Numbered from the stretch's first letter, positions 35,208-44,526 are shown. The stretch is DNA of 64,000 nucleotides from Pseudomonas fluorescens (GCF_002022275.1 NZ_MSDF01000051.1:54856-118855); one strand, 5' to 3'. Translations and numbers: made by a program. Notes: generated by a model from the sequence alone, not told the origin.

Positions 35208-35651
35208 TCACTCATCCGCCAACGGCGGCAACCGGCGTTTCACCGGAGTCTTCTTGACGATGGCGGTGTTGGTTTCGGCGTAGACATTCAGGCGGTCGAG
35301 CAGGGTGTCCAACTGTTCCATGGTGCGCACATGCAGGCGGGCGATAAAGCAGTCTTCGCCGGTGACCTTGTCGCACTCGGTGAACTGCGGGATGGCCTGG
35401 ATCTGGCGTTCCACTTCCTGCAATTTGCCGGGTAATGGCCGAATGCGAACGATGGCTTGCAGCAGGTAACCGAAGTGTTTGGCGTCGATATCGACGGTGT
35501 AGTGGGTCAGTACGCCGCGTTCTTCGAGGCGGCGCAGGCGCTCGCCGACGCTGGGCGAGGACAGCCCGGTGAGCCCCGCCAGGGCTTTGAGGGACAGGCG
35601 CGAATCGTCCATCAGGGCGGCAATCAGTTGCTGGTCGATGGTGTCAATCAT
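35208..35651 (-). CDS. Lrp/AsnC-family regulator
   Basis: 147 residues. Helix-turn-helix MIDTIDQQLIAALMDDSRLS followed by LAGLTGLSSPSVGERLRRLEE, and a C-terminal RAM ligand domain with CDKVTGEDCFIARLHV. It is divergent from an EamA transporter gene, a common pairing in which the regulator senses an amino acid and controls its export. Confidence 0.92.
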   Translation of the reverse strand: MIDTIDQQLIAALMDDSRLSLKALAGLTGLSSPSVGERLRRLEERGVLTHYTVDIDAKHFGYLLQAIVRIRPLPGKLQEVERQIQAIPQFTECDKVTGEDCFIARLHVRTMEQLDTLLDRLNVYAETNTAIVKKTPVKRRLPPLADE

Positions 35652-35760
35652 GGTGCCTGCCTAATAAGAAAAGGTGATTTCCAGGATTTGCCTTTTTTAG
35701 TCGCTGGAGCTGCTGCCAAACAGATTGCCATAATTGAGCCTCATTTGAGGAGCACTCATC

Positions 35761-36660
35761 GTGGACACATCTATCCGTCGCGGGTCGTGGGAAATGGTCG
35801 CCGCCATGCTGATCTCGGGCACCATCGGCTGGTTTGTGCTGGTGTCGGGCGTGTCGGTGATCGAGGTGGTGTTCTGGCGCTGTGTGATCGGCGGGCTGAC
35901 GTTGCTGCTGGTGTGTGCCTGGTTGGGTTACCTGCGCCTGGATTTGCTGACGTGGGCCAAATTCGGTCTGGCGATGCTCAGCGGCGTGGCCATTGTCGGT
36001 AATTGGTTGTTGCTGTTCGAATCGTACTCCCATGCCTCGATCGCCATCAGCACGGCGGTTTATAACCTGCAGCCGTTCATGTTGGTGCTGTTGGCGGCGG
36101 TGTTTCTGGGTGAAAAAATCACTGTGCAAAAACTCGCGTGGTTGAGCGTGGCATTCCTCGGCATGTTGGCGATTGTCACCGCCCACGGTGAGGAGCAAAG
36201 CGGTGGCAGCGATTATCTGTCCGGTATTGCGCTGGCGTTGGGGGCGGCATTTTTGTATGCGATTGCTGCGCTGATCATCAAGCGTTTAAAGGAAGTGCCA
36301 GCCCATTTGATGGCGCTGATTCAAGTCGCCACCGGCGCGCTATTGCTGGCGCCGCTGGTGCCGTGGAACAGCCTGCCGGCCTCGACGCAGGCCTGGGCAG
36401 CACTGGCGACGCTGGGCGTGGTGCACACTGGTTTGATGTACGTATTGCTGTACGGCGCGATCCAGAAACTGCCGACGGCCATCACCGGGGCGCTGTCGTT
36501 TATCTACCCCATCGCCGCGATTTTCGTCGACTGGTTTGCCTTCGGCCACCGCCTGGGCTGGCTGCAATGGCTGGGCGTGGCGGCGATTCTGCTGGCAGCG
36601 GCAGGCTTGCAGCGCGGCTGGTGGTGGCGCGCGAAAGTATCGCTGCCACAGGTTTCATGA
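35761..36660 (+). CDS. DMT superfamily (EamA) transporter
   Basis: 299 residues, ten predicted transmembrane helices, two EamA repeats. GTG start at 35761. SFIYPIAAIFVDWFAFGHRLG is typical of the second repeat. Likely an exporter under the divergent Lrp-family regulator. Confidence 0.9.
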   Translation: MDTSIRRGSWEMVAAMLISGTIGWFVLVSGVSVIEVVFWRCVIGGLTLLLVCAWLGYLRLDLLTWAKFGLAMLSGVAIVGNWLLLFESYSHASIAISTAVYNLQPFMLVLLAAVFLGEKITVQKLAWLSVAFLGMLAIVTAHGEEQSGGSDYLSGIALALGAAFLYAIAALIIKRLKEVPAHLMALIQVATGALLLAPLVPWNSLPASTQAWAALATLGVVHTGLMYVLLYGAIQKLPTAITGALSFIYPIAAIFVDWFAFGHRLGWLQWLGVAAILLAAAGLQRGWWWRAKVSLPQVS

Positions 36661-36690
36661 AGCGCCTGCGACGGCTTCGCTACTATTCGC

Positions 36691-36714
36691 CGCTATATAT
36701 CAATGGTTATAGCG
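36691..36714. promoter_or_regulatory. ModE-like operator
   Basis: CGCTATA and TATAGCG form an inverted repeat with a 10-base centre, resembling the CGnTATA...TATAnCG pattern of ModE sites. It lies 10 bases before the binding-protein ATG, where a bound repressor would block expression when molybdate or tungstate is plentiful. No modE gene is in the window. Confidence 0.55.
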
Positions 36715-36723
36715 AGCGAGCCA

Positions 36724-37623
36724 ATGCTGAGCAAAACCACGGGATGGCTACTCGGTAGCCTGCTGTTGAGCGCCGCGATGTCGGCCCACGCCGAGGGGCA
36801 AATTCATGTGACCTACGCCGGCTCCATGGGCGTGGTGATGGACAAGGCGCTGGGCCCGGCGTTTGCCGAGCGTGAGAAGGTGACGTATCAGGGGCAGGGT
36901 GAGGGCGCCTATGGTTTGGCGCGGCTGCTGGCGTCGAAAAAGTTGCAGGCGGATGTCTTCGTTTCAATCACGCCGGGGCCGATCGAGATTCTGCAAAAGG
37001 CCGGTCTGGCCGACCATGGGATTCCGGTTGCCAGTACTCGGATGGTCATTGCCTACAACCCCAAAAGCCGTTTCGCATCGCAACTGGCCAGCGGCACCTG
37101 GTGGCAAGTGCTGCAAACCCCCGGCCTGCGCTTTGGTCGTACCGATGCGGGCACTGATCCTCAAGGGCAAAACATCGTATTCACGATGAAACTCGCGGAA
37201 AAGTACTACAAACAACCGGGCCTGGCTCAACACATCCTCGGCGATGTGCAAAACCCGCAGCAGGTCTTCGGCGAAGGCGGCTTGCTGACCCGCCTGCAAG
37301 CCGGGCAAATCGATGCGGCCTCGGGCTACGAGAGCGCGACGATATCCGCCAAGCTGCCGTATGTTGCGCTGCCCGATGAAATCAACCTGAGCAACCCGGC
37401 CTTCGCGAAGGATTGGTACGACACCGTCGACCTGCAACTGCCTGATAAAAACGGCCAACCGCAGACCCTTAAACCACAACCCTTGGTGTTCTACGCCGTG
37501 GTGCTGAAAAACGCCGCGCATCCACAACAGGCTGAAGATTTTGTGAAGTTCTTGCAGTCGGCTGACGGCCAGCAGCTGTTTGAAGCCAATGGGTATGGCC
37601 AGCCGAAAGGCGGGGTGCTTTGA
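36724..37623 (+). CDS. Tungstate/molybdate-type ABC substrate-binding protein
   Basis: 299 residues from the ATG at 36724, which follows the ModE-like box and starts a signal peptide (to about AHAEG). The opening IHVTYAGSMGVVMDKALGPAF and GEGAYGLARLLASKKLQADVFVS block are typical of WtpA/ModA-like proteins that bind oxyanions. DAGTDPQGQN and GYESATI are expected pocket segments. The permease follows immediately. Confidence 0.82.
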   Translation: MLSKTTGWLLGSLLLSAAMSAHAEGQIHVTYAGSMGVVMDKALGPAFAEREKVTYQGQGEGAYGLARLLASKKLQADVFVSITPGPIEILQKAGLADHGIPVASTRMVIAYNPKSRFASQLASGTWWQVLQTPGLRFGRTDAGTDPQGQNIVFTMKLAEKYYKQPGLAQHILGDVQNPQQVFGEGGLLTRLQAGQIDAASGYESATISAKLPYVALPDEINLSNPAFAKDWYDTVDLQLPDKNGQPQTLKPQPLVFYAVVLKNAAHPQQAEDFVKFLQSADGQQLFEANGYGQPKGGVL

Positions 37624-38393
37624 GCCGAGCGCTATGGCTGGGCTTGCCGGCGACAATCCTGTTGGCGATTCCCTTTGTTGCGCTGATGGGCGCCACAGAC
37701 TGGATGCAGCTGCAGTTGGCTTACGGCGATGGCGCTGCGGTGGCGGTCTCGCTGGGCTTGAGCAGTGTGTCGACGCTATTGATCGTGCTGCTTGGCACAC
37801 CGCTTGCCCTGTGGCTCGCGCGCAGTCAATCTGCATGGCGTGGCGCTTTGCAGGCGCTGCTGCTGGTGTCTCTGCTGACGCCGCCGCTGGCGATGGGCAT
37901 TTTACTGGTCACCGCCTACGGCCCTTACGCCACCCTTGGCGAAACGCTGGGCCGACTGGGCATTACCCTGAGCAACAACCTGCCGGCGTTTATCCTCGCG
38001 CAGCTCTATGGGGGTTTGGCGTATTACATTCTCTGCGCCCGCACGGCGTTCGAGTCCGTACCGCGTTCGATAGTGGATGCGGCCAGAAGCCTGGGCTGCT
38101 CGCCAGCTGAAGTATTTCGTCGGGTGACCTTGCCCGTGACCCGACGCGCCTTGGCCAACGCATTGGCGATTGTCTGGGTGCGGGTGATTGGCGAGTTCGG
38201 GATTGTGATGGTATTTGCCTACTTTCCGCAGGGCATACCGGTGAAGTTGTTCGTCAACCTGCAAAACGAAGGCGTAGACAGTGTCTACGCCTTGTTGTGG
38301 TTGCTGCTGCTGGTGACCTTGCCGTTCCCGCTGTGGTGCCTGTCGGTACACCAGCGGGGTTCGGTCAGTGCATCCCGCGCGGGATGGTTTTGA
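37620..38393 (+). CDS. Molybdate/tungstate-type ABC permease
   Basis: 257 residues, five to six hydrophobic segments. The EAA loop reads DAARSLGCSPAEVFRRVTLP (about 155-174), as in ModB/WtpB. The likely start is a TTG overlapping the previous stop (TTGA), since no in-frame ATG lies before the first helix. No ATPase gene follows; the next gene is on the other strand and overlaps the 3' end by 29 bases. A partner ATPase must be supplied from elsewhere. Confidence 0.82.
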   Translation: MSRALWLGLPATILLAIPFVALMGATDWMQLQLAYGDGAAVAVSLGLSSVSTLLIVLLGTPLALWLARSQSAWRGALQALLLVSLLTPPLAMGILLVTAYGPYATLGETLGRLGITLSNNLPAFILAQLYGGLAYYILCARTAFESVPRSIVDAARSLGCSPAEVFRRVTLPVTRRALANALAIVWVRVIGEFGIVMVFAYFPQGIPVKLFVNLQNEGVDSVYALLWLLLLVTLPFPLWCLSVHQRGSVSASRAGWF

Positions 38394-40353
38394 GCAGGTC
38401 ATCCGGGCTGATGTAACCAACCACGCTGCCAGGTTGCGGTAAACCCAGGATATGCCCCTTGATCTTGCCCACCACGTGCATTTCGCACGGCTTGCAGTCG
38501 AATTTCAGGGTCAGCACTTCATCACCGTGGATCAACTGCATCGGCGCCACCTTGGTTTTCACGCCCGTCACACCCTTGGCCTGTTTCGGGCACAGGTTGA
38601 ACGAGAACCGCAGGCAGTGCTTGGTGATCATCACCGGCACTTCGCCGGTTTCTTCGTGAGCTTCAAAGGCCGCATCAATCAGCTTCACGCCGTGGCGATG
38701 GTAAAACTCGCGCGCCTTGGCGTTGTAGACGTTGGCAAGGAACGACAGGTGCGCTTCCGGGTACACCGGCGGCGGCGTGGTCTCGGCTTTACGCCCGCCA
38801 CGTGGGTGAGCGGCAACACGGGCCGCGGTCAGCGCTTCGATCACTTCGCGGCGCAAGGCCTTGAGCTGTGAGTTGGGAATGAAGAACGCGTGCGGCGCGT
38901 CGAGCTGGATGTCAGTGGCGTGATACTCAGTGGTGCCGAGTTGGCCGAGCAGGTCGCGCAAAGTGTCCAGCGCCTGTTCCGGCTTGTTGGCCACGCCAAA
39001 CGGGCCGGGCAGGGTGATGCTGGCGCTGATGCCTTCTTCGCTGGTGGCGGTGACTTCCAGCTGTTCTTCACGCAACCGTGCGGCCCAGGACAAGCCGATA
39101 CGGCGCTCGGACGAAGTCTTGAGCAGCGCCTGTTGCCAGTTATGGTCCAGGTTGCGGTTCAGCGGATGGTTCGGGCGCAGTTGATGCAGGCCCGCCGGCA
39201 TTTCATTCGGCTCGACGCGGTAGCGGTAGCGCTTCTCGCCGTCTTCTTCGAACTCGCCCTTGGGTTCGGCGATGTTGGCGCGAAAACCCACCACTTCGCG
39301 CTTGATCAGCACATTCAGGCCGTCGCCGTTGGACAGCGGCTCATGGGTGACCACCTGCAAGTCGCGCTTGCCGGCTTTCTCCACCACACCCACCGGCAGG
39401 CCGGTGAAGGTCGGGGTGTCGAAGGCGCCGATATCGATCTTGCGATCGGTGACGAAGTAGTCGGTGCTGCCGCGGTGGAAGGTTTTTTCCGGGTCCGGCA
39501 AGAAGAAGTGCGCGGTACGGCCGCTGGACGCACGGGCCAGGTCCGGGCGGTCTTCAAGCACGTCGTCAAGGCGCTGGCGGTAGTAGGCCGTGATGTTCTT
39601 CACATAGCCCATGTCCTTGTAGCGGCCTTCGATCTTGAACGAACGCACGCCCGCTTCGACAAGCGCGCGGATGTTGGCGCTCTGGTTGTTGTCTTTCATC
39701 GACAGCAGGTGTTTTTCAAAGGCCACGACGCGGCCCTGGTCGTCTTTGAGGGTATACGGCAGGCGGCACGCCTGGGAGCAGTCGCCACGGTTGGCGCTGC
39801 GGCCATTTTGCGCGTGGGAGATGTTGCACTGCCCGGAAAACGCCACGCACAGGGCGCCGTGGATGAAGAACTCGATGGCTGCCTCGGTTTCATCGGCGAT
39901 GGCGCGGATTTCCTGCAGGTTCAGCTCACGGGCCAATACCAGCTGCGAGAAACCGGCCTGATCGAGAAACTTGGCGCGGTCGAGGGTGCGGATGTCGGTC
40001 TGGGTGCTGGCGTGCAGCTCGATGGGCGGAATATCCAGTTCCATCACGCCCAGGTCTTGCACGATCAACGCGTCAACGCCGGCGTCGTAGAGCTGATGGA
40101 TCAGCTTGCGCGCGGGTTCCAGCTCGTTGTCATGCAGGATGGTGTTGATGGTGGTGAACACACGGGCGTGATAACGGCGCGCGAATTCGACCAATTGAGC
40201 GATTTCGCTCACCTCGTTACAGGCGTTATGGCGGGCGCCAAAGCTTGGGCCGCCAATGTAGATGGCGTCGGCGCCATGCAAGATAGCCTCGCGCGCGATG
40301 GCGACATCGCGGGCCGGGCTGAGCAATTCCAGGTGATGCTTGGGCAAGGACAT
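38365..40353 (-). CDS. rlhA: 23S rRNA C2501 hydroxylase (peptidase U32 family)
   Basis: 662 residues from the ATG at 40353 (MSLPKHHLELLSPARD), preferred to an upstream frame extension. The U32 core includes DAIYIGGPSFGARHNA, HASTQTDIRTLDRAKF, a Cys-rich segment ALCVAFSGQCNISHAQNGRSANRGDCSQACR (given here in part as motif CX6C...CX3C) and KIEGRYKDMGYVK. The long C-terminal domain and length match RlhA (YdcP) rather than the shorter tRNA enzymes TrhP or UbiU/V. The conserved cysteines probably hold an iron-sulfur cluster. It hydroxylates C2501 of 23S rRNA. Confidence 0.82.
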   Translation of the reverse strand: MSLPKHHLELLSPARDVAIAREAILHGADAIYIGGPSFGARHNACNEVSEIAQLVEFARRYHARVFTTINTILHDNELEPARKLIHQLYDAGVDALIVQDLGVMELDIPPIELHASTQTDIRTLDRAKFLDQAGFSQLVLARELNLQEIRAIADETEAAIEFFIHGALCVAFSGQCNISHAQNGRSANRGDCSQACRLPYTLKDDQGRVVAFEKHLLSMKDNNQSANIRALVEAGVRSFKIEGRYKDMGYVKNITAYYRQRLDDVLEDRPDLARASSGRTAHFFLPDPEKTFHRGSTDYFVTDRKIDIGAFDTPTFTGLPVGVVEKAGKRDLQVVTHEPLSNGDGLNVLIKREVVGFRANIAEPKGEFEEDGEKRYRYRVEPNEMPAGLHQLRPNHPLNRNLDHNWQQALLKTSSERRIGLSWAARLREEQLEVTATSEEGISASITLPGPFGVANKPEQALDTLRDLLGQLGTTEYHATDIQLDAPHAFFIPNSQLKALRREVIEALTAARVAAHPRGGRKAETTPPPVYPEAHLSFLANVYNAKAREFYHRHGVKLIDAAFEAHEETGEVPVMITKHCLRFSFNLCPKQAKGVTGVKTKVAPMQLIHGDEVLTLKFDCKPCEMHVVGKIKGHILGLPQPGSVVGYISPDDLLKTIPRGMH

Positions 40354-40485
40354 AGTTTTTTTAGTCAGGCTTGTCACGGTTGAGGCGCGCATTGTAGCTG
40401 TGAAATGCTGGGCGGGCACCTACCGCAGGACAGCCGGGTCGCGCAGCCCGTGCGCTCGATACTTTCGGACTGAAAACCCAATCAA

Positions 40486-40590
40486 CTGTGGGAGCGGGCT
40501 TGTGTGGGAGCCGGGCTTGCCCGCGATGCAGACACCTCGGTGTGTCAGTTGCACCGGGTGAGGCTATCGCAGGCAAGCCAGCTCCCACAT
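40486..40590. repeat. REPIN, GTGGGAGCTGGCTTGCC class
   Basis: CTGTGGGAGCGGGCTTG and a second GTGGGAGCCGGGCTTGCC copy on the left face ATCGCAGGCAAGCCAGCTCCCACA on the right. The left copies are mutated towards the GCGGGCTTGCC class, a hybrid form. Confidence 0.8.
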
Positions 40591-40614
40591 TTGATCTGTA
40601 TTGCGAGTGAGAAC

Positions 40615-40995
40615 CTAGGCCTTCGCCGCCATCGCAGTGACTTCCACGCGCATGCCTTCGACTGCCAACGCAGCCACACCCACGGCCGCACGCACCGGCC
40701 AGGGCTTGGCGAAAAAGCGTTTGTAGACTTCGTTGAACGCCGCCCGATCAGCCATGTCGGTGAGGTAGATGGTCAGGTGCATCACCCGGTCCATGGAGCT
40801 GCCGGCTTTTTCCAGCGCGACCTTCAGCGCTTGCAGGGTGCATTCGCTTTGCAGGGTGATGTCGCCGAGCTCAAGACTGCCATCGGCGCGAGTTGGCACT
40901 TGGGTCGAAACCAGGATGCCGTTGAAGCCGATGACGTCGGAAGAGATGGAGTCGGCATCCGGATCGGGAGTGAAGGACAGGTCGTGATTGGCCAT
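40615..40995 (-). CDS. RidA (YjgF/YER057c/UK114) family protein
   Basis: 126 residues, the family size. ILVSTQVPTRADGSLELGDITLQSE, a short ALKVALEKAGSSMDRVMHLTIYLTD and the C-terminal RAAVGVAALAVEGMRVEVTAMA are standard; the Arg in VRAAV corresponds to the residue that binds carboxylates in deaminases of this family. It may hydrolyse reactive imines. Encoded 49 bases after the FabF-like gene on the same strand. Confidence 0.88.
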   Translation of the reverse strand: MANHDLSFTPDPDADSISSDVIGFNGILVSTQVPTRADGSLELGDITLQSECTLQALKVALEKAGSSMDRVMHLTIYLTDMADRAAFNEVYKRFFAKPWPVRAAVGVAALAVEGMRVEVTAMAAKA

Positions 40996-41044
40996 GGGCG
41001 CCTCGTGTTGGCAGGAACGGAAAAGCGCCCATGGTCCCCGAAAA

Positions 41045-42319
41045 TTACTGCGACTGCCAGCGCTTGAACAGCACGCTGGCATTGACCCCGCCAAAGCCGA
41101 AGCCGTTGGACAGTGCGTATTCAATCGGCAAGTGCCGCGCTTTACCGCGCACCATGTCCAGCCCGTCTGCCAAGGCGTCCGGGTTTTCCAGGTTGAGCGT
41201 GACCGGCGCAACCTGATCGCGCAACGCAAGCACGGTGAAGATCGCTTCAATACCGCCCGCTGCACCCAACAAGTGGCCCGTCGCGGATTTGGTTGAGCTG
41301 ATCGCCGGGCTGCCGCCGGCACCGAATACCGTCCTGATCGCCGCGAGCTCACCCTTGTCACCCACCGGGGTGGAGGTGGCGTGGGCATTCAGGTATTGGA
41401 CCTGGGACGCTTCGATACCGGCCTGACGCAACGCCTGCATCATCGCCCGACGCGCGCCGTCACCGTCTTCAGGCCCTGCGGTCATGTGATAGGCATCAGC
41501 ACTGGTGCCATAACCGACCAACTCGGCAATCGGCTGCGCGCCCCGAGCCAGAGCGTGTTCCAACGATTCAATCACCAGAATCCCGGCGCCTTCGCCCATG
41601 ACGAAACCATCGCGGGCCTGATCGAAAGGACGCGAAGCCAGCTCAGGTGTTTCATTAAAGTCACTCGACAGCGCCCGCGCCGCCGCAAACCCGGCCAGGC
41701 TGACCCGGTGGATCGCCGCCTCGGCACCGCCGCACACGGCCACGTCGACTTCGCCGGCGCGAATCATCCGCGCGGCGTCGCCAATCGCCTGTACCCCGGC
41801 AGCACAGGCGGTCACCGGGGCGCCCAACGGGCCTTTCAAACCGTAGTTGATCGACACATGCCCGGCCGCCATGTTGCTCAGAAACGAGGGGATGGTGAAA
41901 GGTGACAAGCGCCGTGGGCCTTTGCTGTCGGTAGTGCGCACGGCCTCGGCAATCGCCGGAAAGCCGCCAACGCCCGAGGCGATGATGGTCGCGGTGCGTT
42001 CCTGTTGTTCGGGCGTAGTCGGCGCCCAGCCCGCTTGCTTCAGCGCTTCATCGGCTGCCGCCAGGGCGAATAAAATGAAGCGGTCCATTTTGCGCTGCTC
42101 TTTGGCGGCGAGCAGTCGATCCGGATCAAACCCGGCCTCCGGGTCTTGCTGTACATCCTGAACCTGGCCGCCAATGCTCACGGCCAAATCTCCGATCAAT
42201 GCCTCAGGCAGGCGCCGAATCCCCGACTGCCCGTTCAGCAGGCGTTGCCAGGTGGCTTCCACACTCGCCCCCAGTGGCGTCAACGCGCCCATGCCTGTCA
42301 CGACGATACGTTTACTCAT
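41045..42319 (-). CDS. Beta-ketoacyl-ACP synthase II paralogue (FabF-like)
   Basis: 424 residues from the ATG at 42319 (MSKRIVVTGMGALTPLG). The Cys-His-His triad is intact: Cys in VTACAAGVQAIGDAARMI (about 163), His in LNAHATSTPVGDKGE (about 302) and His in KSATGHLLGAAGG (about 338). It condenses malonyl-ACP with acyl-ACP. It lies outside a fab cluster, next to RidA and a divergent HxlR regulator, so it is probably an accessory or specialised condensing enzyme. Confidence 0.9.
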   Translation of the reverse strand: MSKRIVVTGMGALTPLGASVEATWQRLLNGQSGIRRLPEALIGDLAVSIGGQVQDVQQDPEAGFDPDRLLAAKEQRKMDRFILFALAAADEALKQAGWAPTTPEQQERTATIIASGVGGFPAIAEAVRTTDSKGPRRLSPFTIPSFLSNMAAGHVSINYGLKGPLGAPVTACAAGVQAIGDAARMIRAGEVDVAVCGGAEAAIHRVSLAGFAAARALSSDFNETPELASRPFDQARDGFVMGEGAGILVIESLEHALARGAQPIAELVGYGTSADAYHMTAGPEDGDGARRAMMQALRQAGIEASQVQYLNAHATSTPVGDKGELAAIRTVFGAGGSPAISSTKSATGHLLGAAGGIEAIFTVLALRDQVAPVTLNLENPDALADGLDMVRGKARHLPIEYALSNGFGFGGVNASVLFKRWQSQ

Positions 42320-42426
42320 GATCAATCGACTCCTGTTGCGTTGAGGGATACACACCTGTGGACGTCACTATCATCATGAAAGTAACATGGCGTCACGCAA
42401 CTTTGTAATCACCCACAGGAACACTC

Positions 42427-42912
42427 ATGCAACGCAAGTCCCTTACCAGCGACGAATGCCCCATCGCCCGCAGCCTCGAACGGGTTGGCGAATGGTGGAG
42501 CATGTTGATCATGCGCGACGCGTTGCAGGGCTTGCGCCGCTTCGATGAATTTTCCCGCAGCCTGGGCATTGCGCCGAACATGTTGACGCGGCGTCTGACG
42601 GCATTGGTGGAGGCAGGGATGCTTGAGCGCAGGCAGTACAGCGAACGCCCGCCGCGCTACGAATATGCGCCGACGCCCAAGGGCGAGGATTTTCGGATGG
42701 TGTTGATGGCATTGGTCGCGTTCGGCAACCGGCATTTCGCCGAGGAAGGCGCCAGCGTTGAACTGGTGGATCGCGAGACGGGCCGGCTTGTAAAGCCGAT
42801 GCTGGCGAATGCCGAGGGGGAGGTTGTGGCGCTGGATCAGTGCAGGTTGCAGGCCGGTCCAGCCGCCAGCGCGGGAATGCGCCAGCGGCTGGAGTCAGTT
42901 ACAGCAGAGTGA
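42427..42912 (+). CDS. HxlR-family transcriptional regulator
   Basis: 161 residues. The winged-helix signature CPIARSLERVGEWWSMLIMRDALQGLRRFDEF, then GIAPNMLTRRLTALVEAGMLER, is HxlR. The conserved Cys15-like residue at the start can act as a redox or electrophile sensor in this family. Divergent from the FabF-like gene; probably its regulator. The last 14 bases overlap the 3' end of the porin gene. Confidence 0.92.
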   Translation: MQRKSLTSDECPIARSLERVGEWWSMLIMRDALQGLRRFDEFSRSLGIAPNMLTRRLTALVEAGMLERRQYSERPPRYEYAPTPKGEDFRMVLMALVAFGNRHFAEEGASVELVDRETGRLVKPMLANAEGEVVALDQCRLQAGPAASAGMRQRLESVTAE

Positions 42913-44221
42913 ACGGGTAGTCGACGATCACCCGCAGCTCGTTCAGCTTGCCGTCACGCTGGTCGGCATTCGATGAAACCATGGCGTCGCGCACGCGAAA
43001 CGACAGGTTTTTCGCCGGACCGCTTTGCAGCACGTATTTGGCTTCCACGTCCGTCTCATGGTGGTCGCCATCGGCACCGTAGTCACCGACATACGCGCTG
43101 TTGGCCGGGGTGTGGGTGCCGTTGATGTCCGAGCCATTGACGTAGCGGGTCATGAAGCTCAAGCCCGGCACGCCGTAGCTGGCCATGTTGAGGTCATAAC
43201 GAATGCCCCAGGACTGCTCGCCCGGGCCGTTGAAGTCGCCCCACTGGATCGAGTTGGCCAGCAACACCGAATCGCCGCCTTCACCCGCGCCGTTGTCGCC
43301 GGTGCCGATGTAGTCAAACGGCGTGTCGCCGTGCACTTTCTGGAACGACAACGTCAGGGTGTGGGCCGCCAGGAAGGAGTAGGCCGCTGCCACCGAGTAG
43401 GTGGTGTTGTTGATCGCACCGGCTTTGGCGCTGCCGGTGTCGAGGGTGCGGTACAGGTTGCCGTCCAGTGCCAGCGACTGGTCATGGCCCAACGGCAGGA
43501 CATAGTTGAGGTTGGTGTAGTACTGGCGCCAGATGTCTTCCAATTCACCGGCATACACCGTCGCACTCAGAGACGGCGTGAAGGTGTACTTGCCGCCGAC
43601 GAAACTCGCGCTGTTGGCCGCCACGTTGGCGTAGGTCGCGTAGATATCGTGGTCATGGTTGCTGGTCATGCCGCTGTTGGTGCTGGTGAAGTGCCCGGCT
43701 TCCAGGTCCAGCCCGGCGATTTCGCTGCTGGTCAGGTCAAAACCGGTGGCGGTCTGCGGCAAAATGCGTGTGCCGCCGGTAGCGAAGACGGGGGCGGTGG
43801 GCTGCATGTCACCGAATTTGAGCTGGGTTTTGGAGATTTTGATCTTCACCGCAGCGCCGACTGAGCCGTAGCCATCTTTGGGGTCGCCATTGCGGTCGGT
43901 CGGCAGGTTGCCGGTGTTGTTGTCTTCGTGGGTAGCGTCGAGCTTCATTGCGCCGTAGGCGTAGGCATCCACGCCAAAACCGATGGTGCCCTGGGTGAAG
44001 CCCGAGGCGTAGTTGAGCATCGCGCCTTGAGTCCAGTCGCGGTTGTCGGCCTTGCCGCTTTGCCGGTCGCGGTCGAAATAATAATTGCGCAACAGCCCGG
44101 TGACGCTGCTGCCTTCGATAAAGCCTTTGGAATCCGCCTGGTCGGTGACCGAATCGGCGAAGGCCATTTGACTGATACCGGCGCACACCGCCAGCGTTAA
44201 CAGGCTCCACTGTTTGATCAT
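42899..44221 (-). CDS. OprD-family outer-membrane porin
   Basis: 440 residues with a signal peptide (to about QMAFA, residue 22). The opening DSKGFIEGSSVTGLLRNYYFDRD, WTQGAMLNYASGFTQGTIGFGVDAYAY and final ELRVIVDYPFTLL are typical OprD/OpdX strands. An 18-strand barrel specific for a carboxylate or amino-acid-like substrate is expected. The family member cannot be chosen from sequence alone. Monocistronic; the 458-base region upstream is AT-rich. Confidence 0.93.
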   Translation of the reverse strand: MIKQWSLLTLAVCAGISQMAFADSVTDQADSKGFIEGSSVTGLLRNYYFDRDRQSGKADNRDWTQGAMLNYASGFTQGTIGFGVDAYAYGAMKLDATHEDNNTGNLPTDRNGDPKDGYGSVGAAVKIKISKTQLKFGDMQPTAPVFATGGTRILPQTATGFDLTSSEIAGLDLEAGHFTSTNSGMTSNHDHDIYATYANVAANSASFVGGKYTFTPSLSATVYAGELEDIWRQYYTNLNYVLPLGHDQSLALDGNLYRTLDTGSAKAGAINNTTYSVAAAYSFLAAHTLTLSFQKVHGDTPFDYIGTGDNGAGEGGDSVLLANSIQWGDFNGPGEQSWGIRYDLNMASYGVPGLSFMTRYVNGSDINGTHTPANSAYVGDYGADGDHHETDVEAKYVLQSGPAKNLSFRVRDAMVSSNADQRDGKLNELRVIVDYPFTLL

Positions 44222-44496
44222 GTTTTTACTTCCCCGGAATAATTAACGCGCGCACAGAAACACCGCACTTTATTTGGATATTGCATAAGGTTTTATGGGC
44301 AGGGTTTGAAGTGAGGCGTAGCCGTTCTTATTGTAGTCGGCGTGTTTGCCGAAGCTGATTCTAAGCACAGTTTGCGCGGCCTGCAGCCATGAAACTGATT
44401 AAACTCGATTAATTAAACTTCACGTTTTTTAATCGGCCACAGGTGTAGCGTTGATGGGGTCTTAGCCGCTCTGCTTCGACAAAAACCTTTGGTTTG
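44222..44496. other. Gene-free AT-rich region
   Basis: Holds the presumed leftward promoter of the porin gene and has no plausible protein frame. A strong rightward terminator at 44497-44526 with no rightward gene before it suggests that a small RNA could be encoded here. Confidence 0.4.
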
Positions 44497-44526
44497 CCGC
44501 CGCAGGCTCTGCGGCGGATTTTTTTG
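44497..44526 (+). terminator. Strong rho-independent terminator without an upstream gene
   Basis: CCGCCGCAG, loop GCT, CTGCGGCGG (9 perfect G/C-rich pairs) followed by ATTTTTTTG. The T-run makes it a rightward terminator. The nearest rightward gene ends at 42912, with the porin gene on the other strand between them, so it probably ends a small RNA or a leader. Confidence 0.7.
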
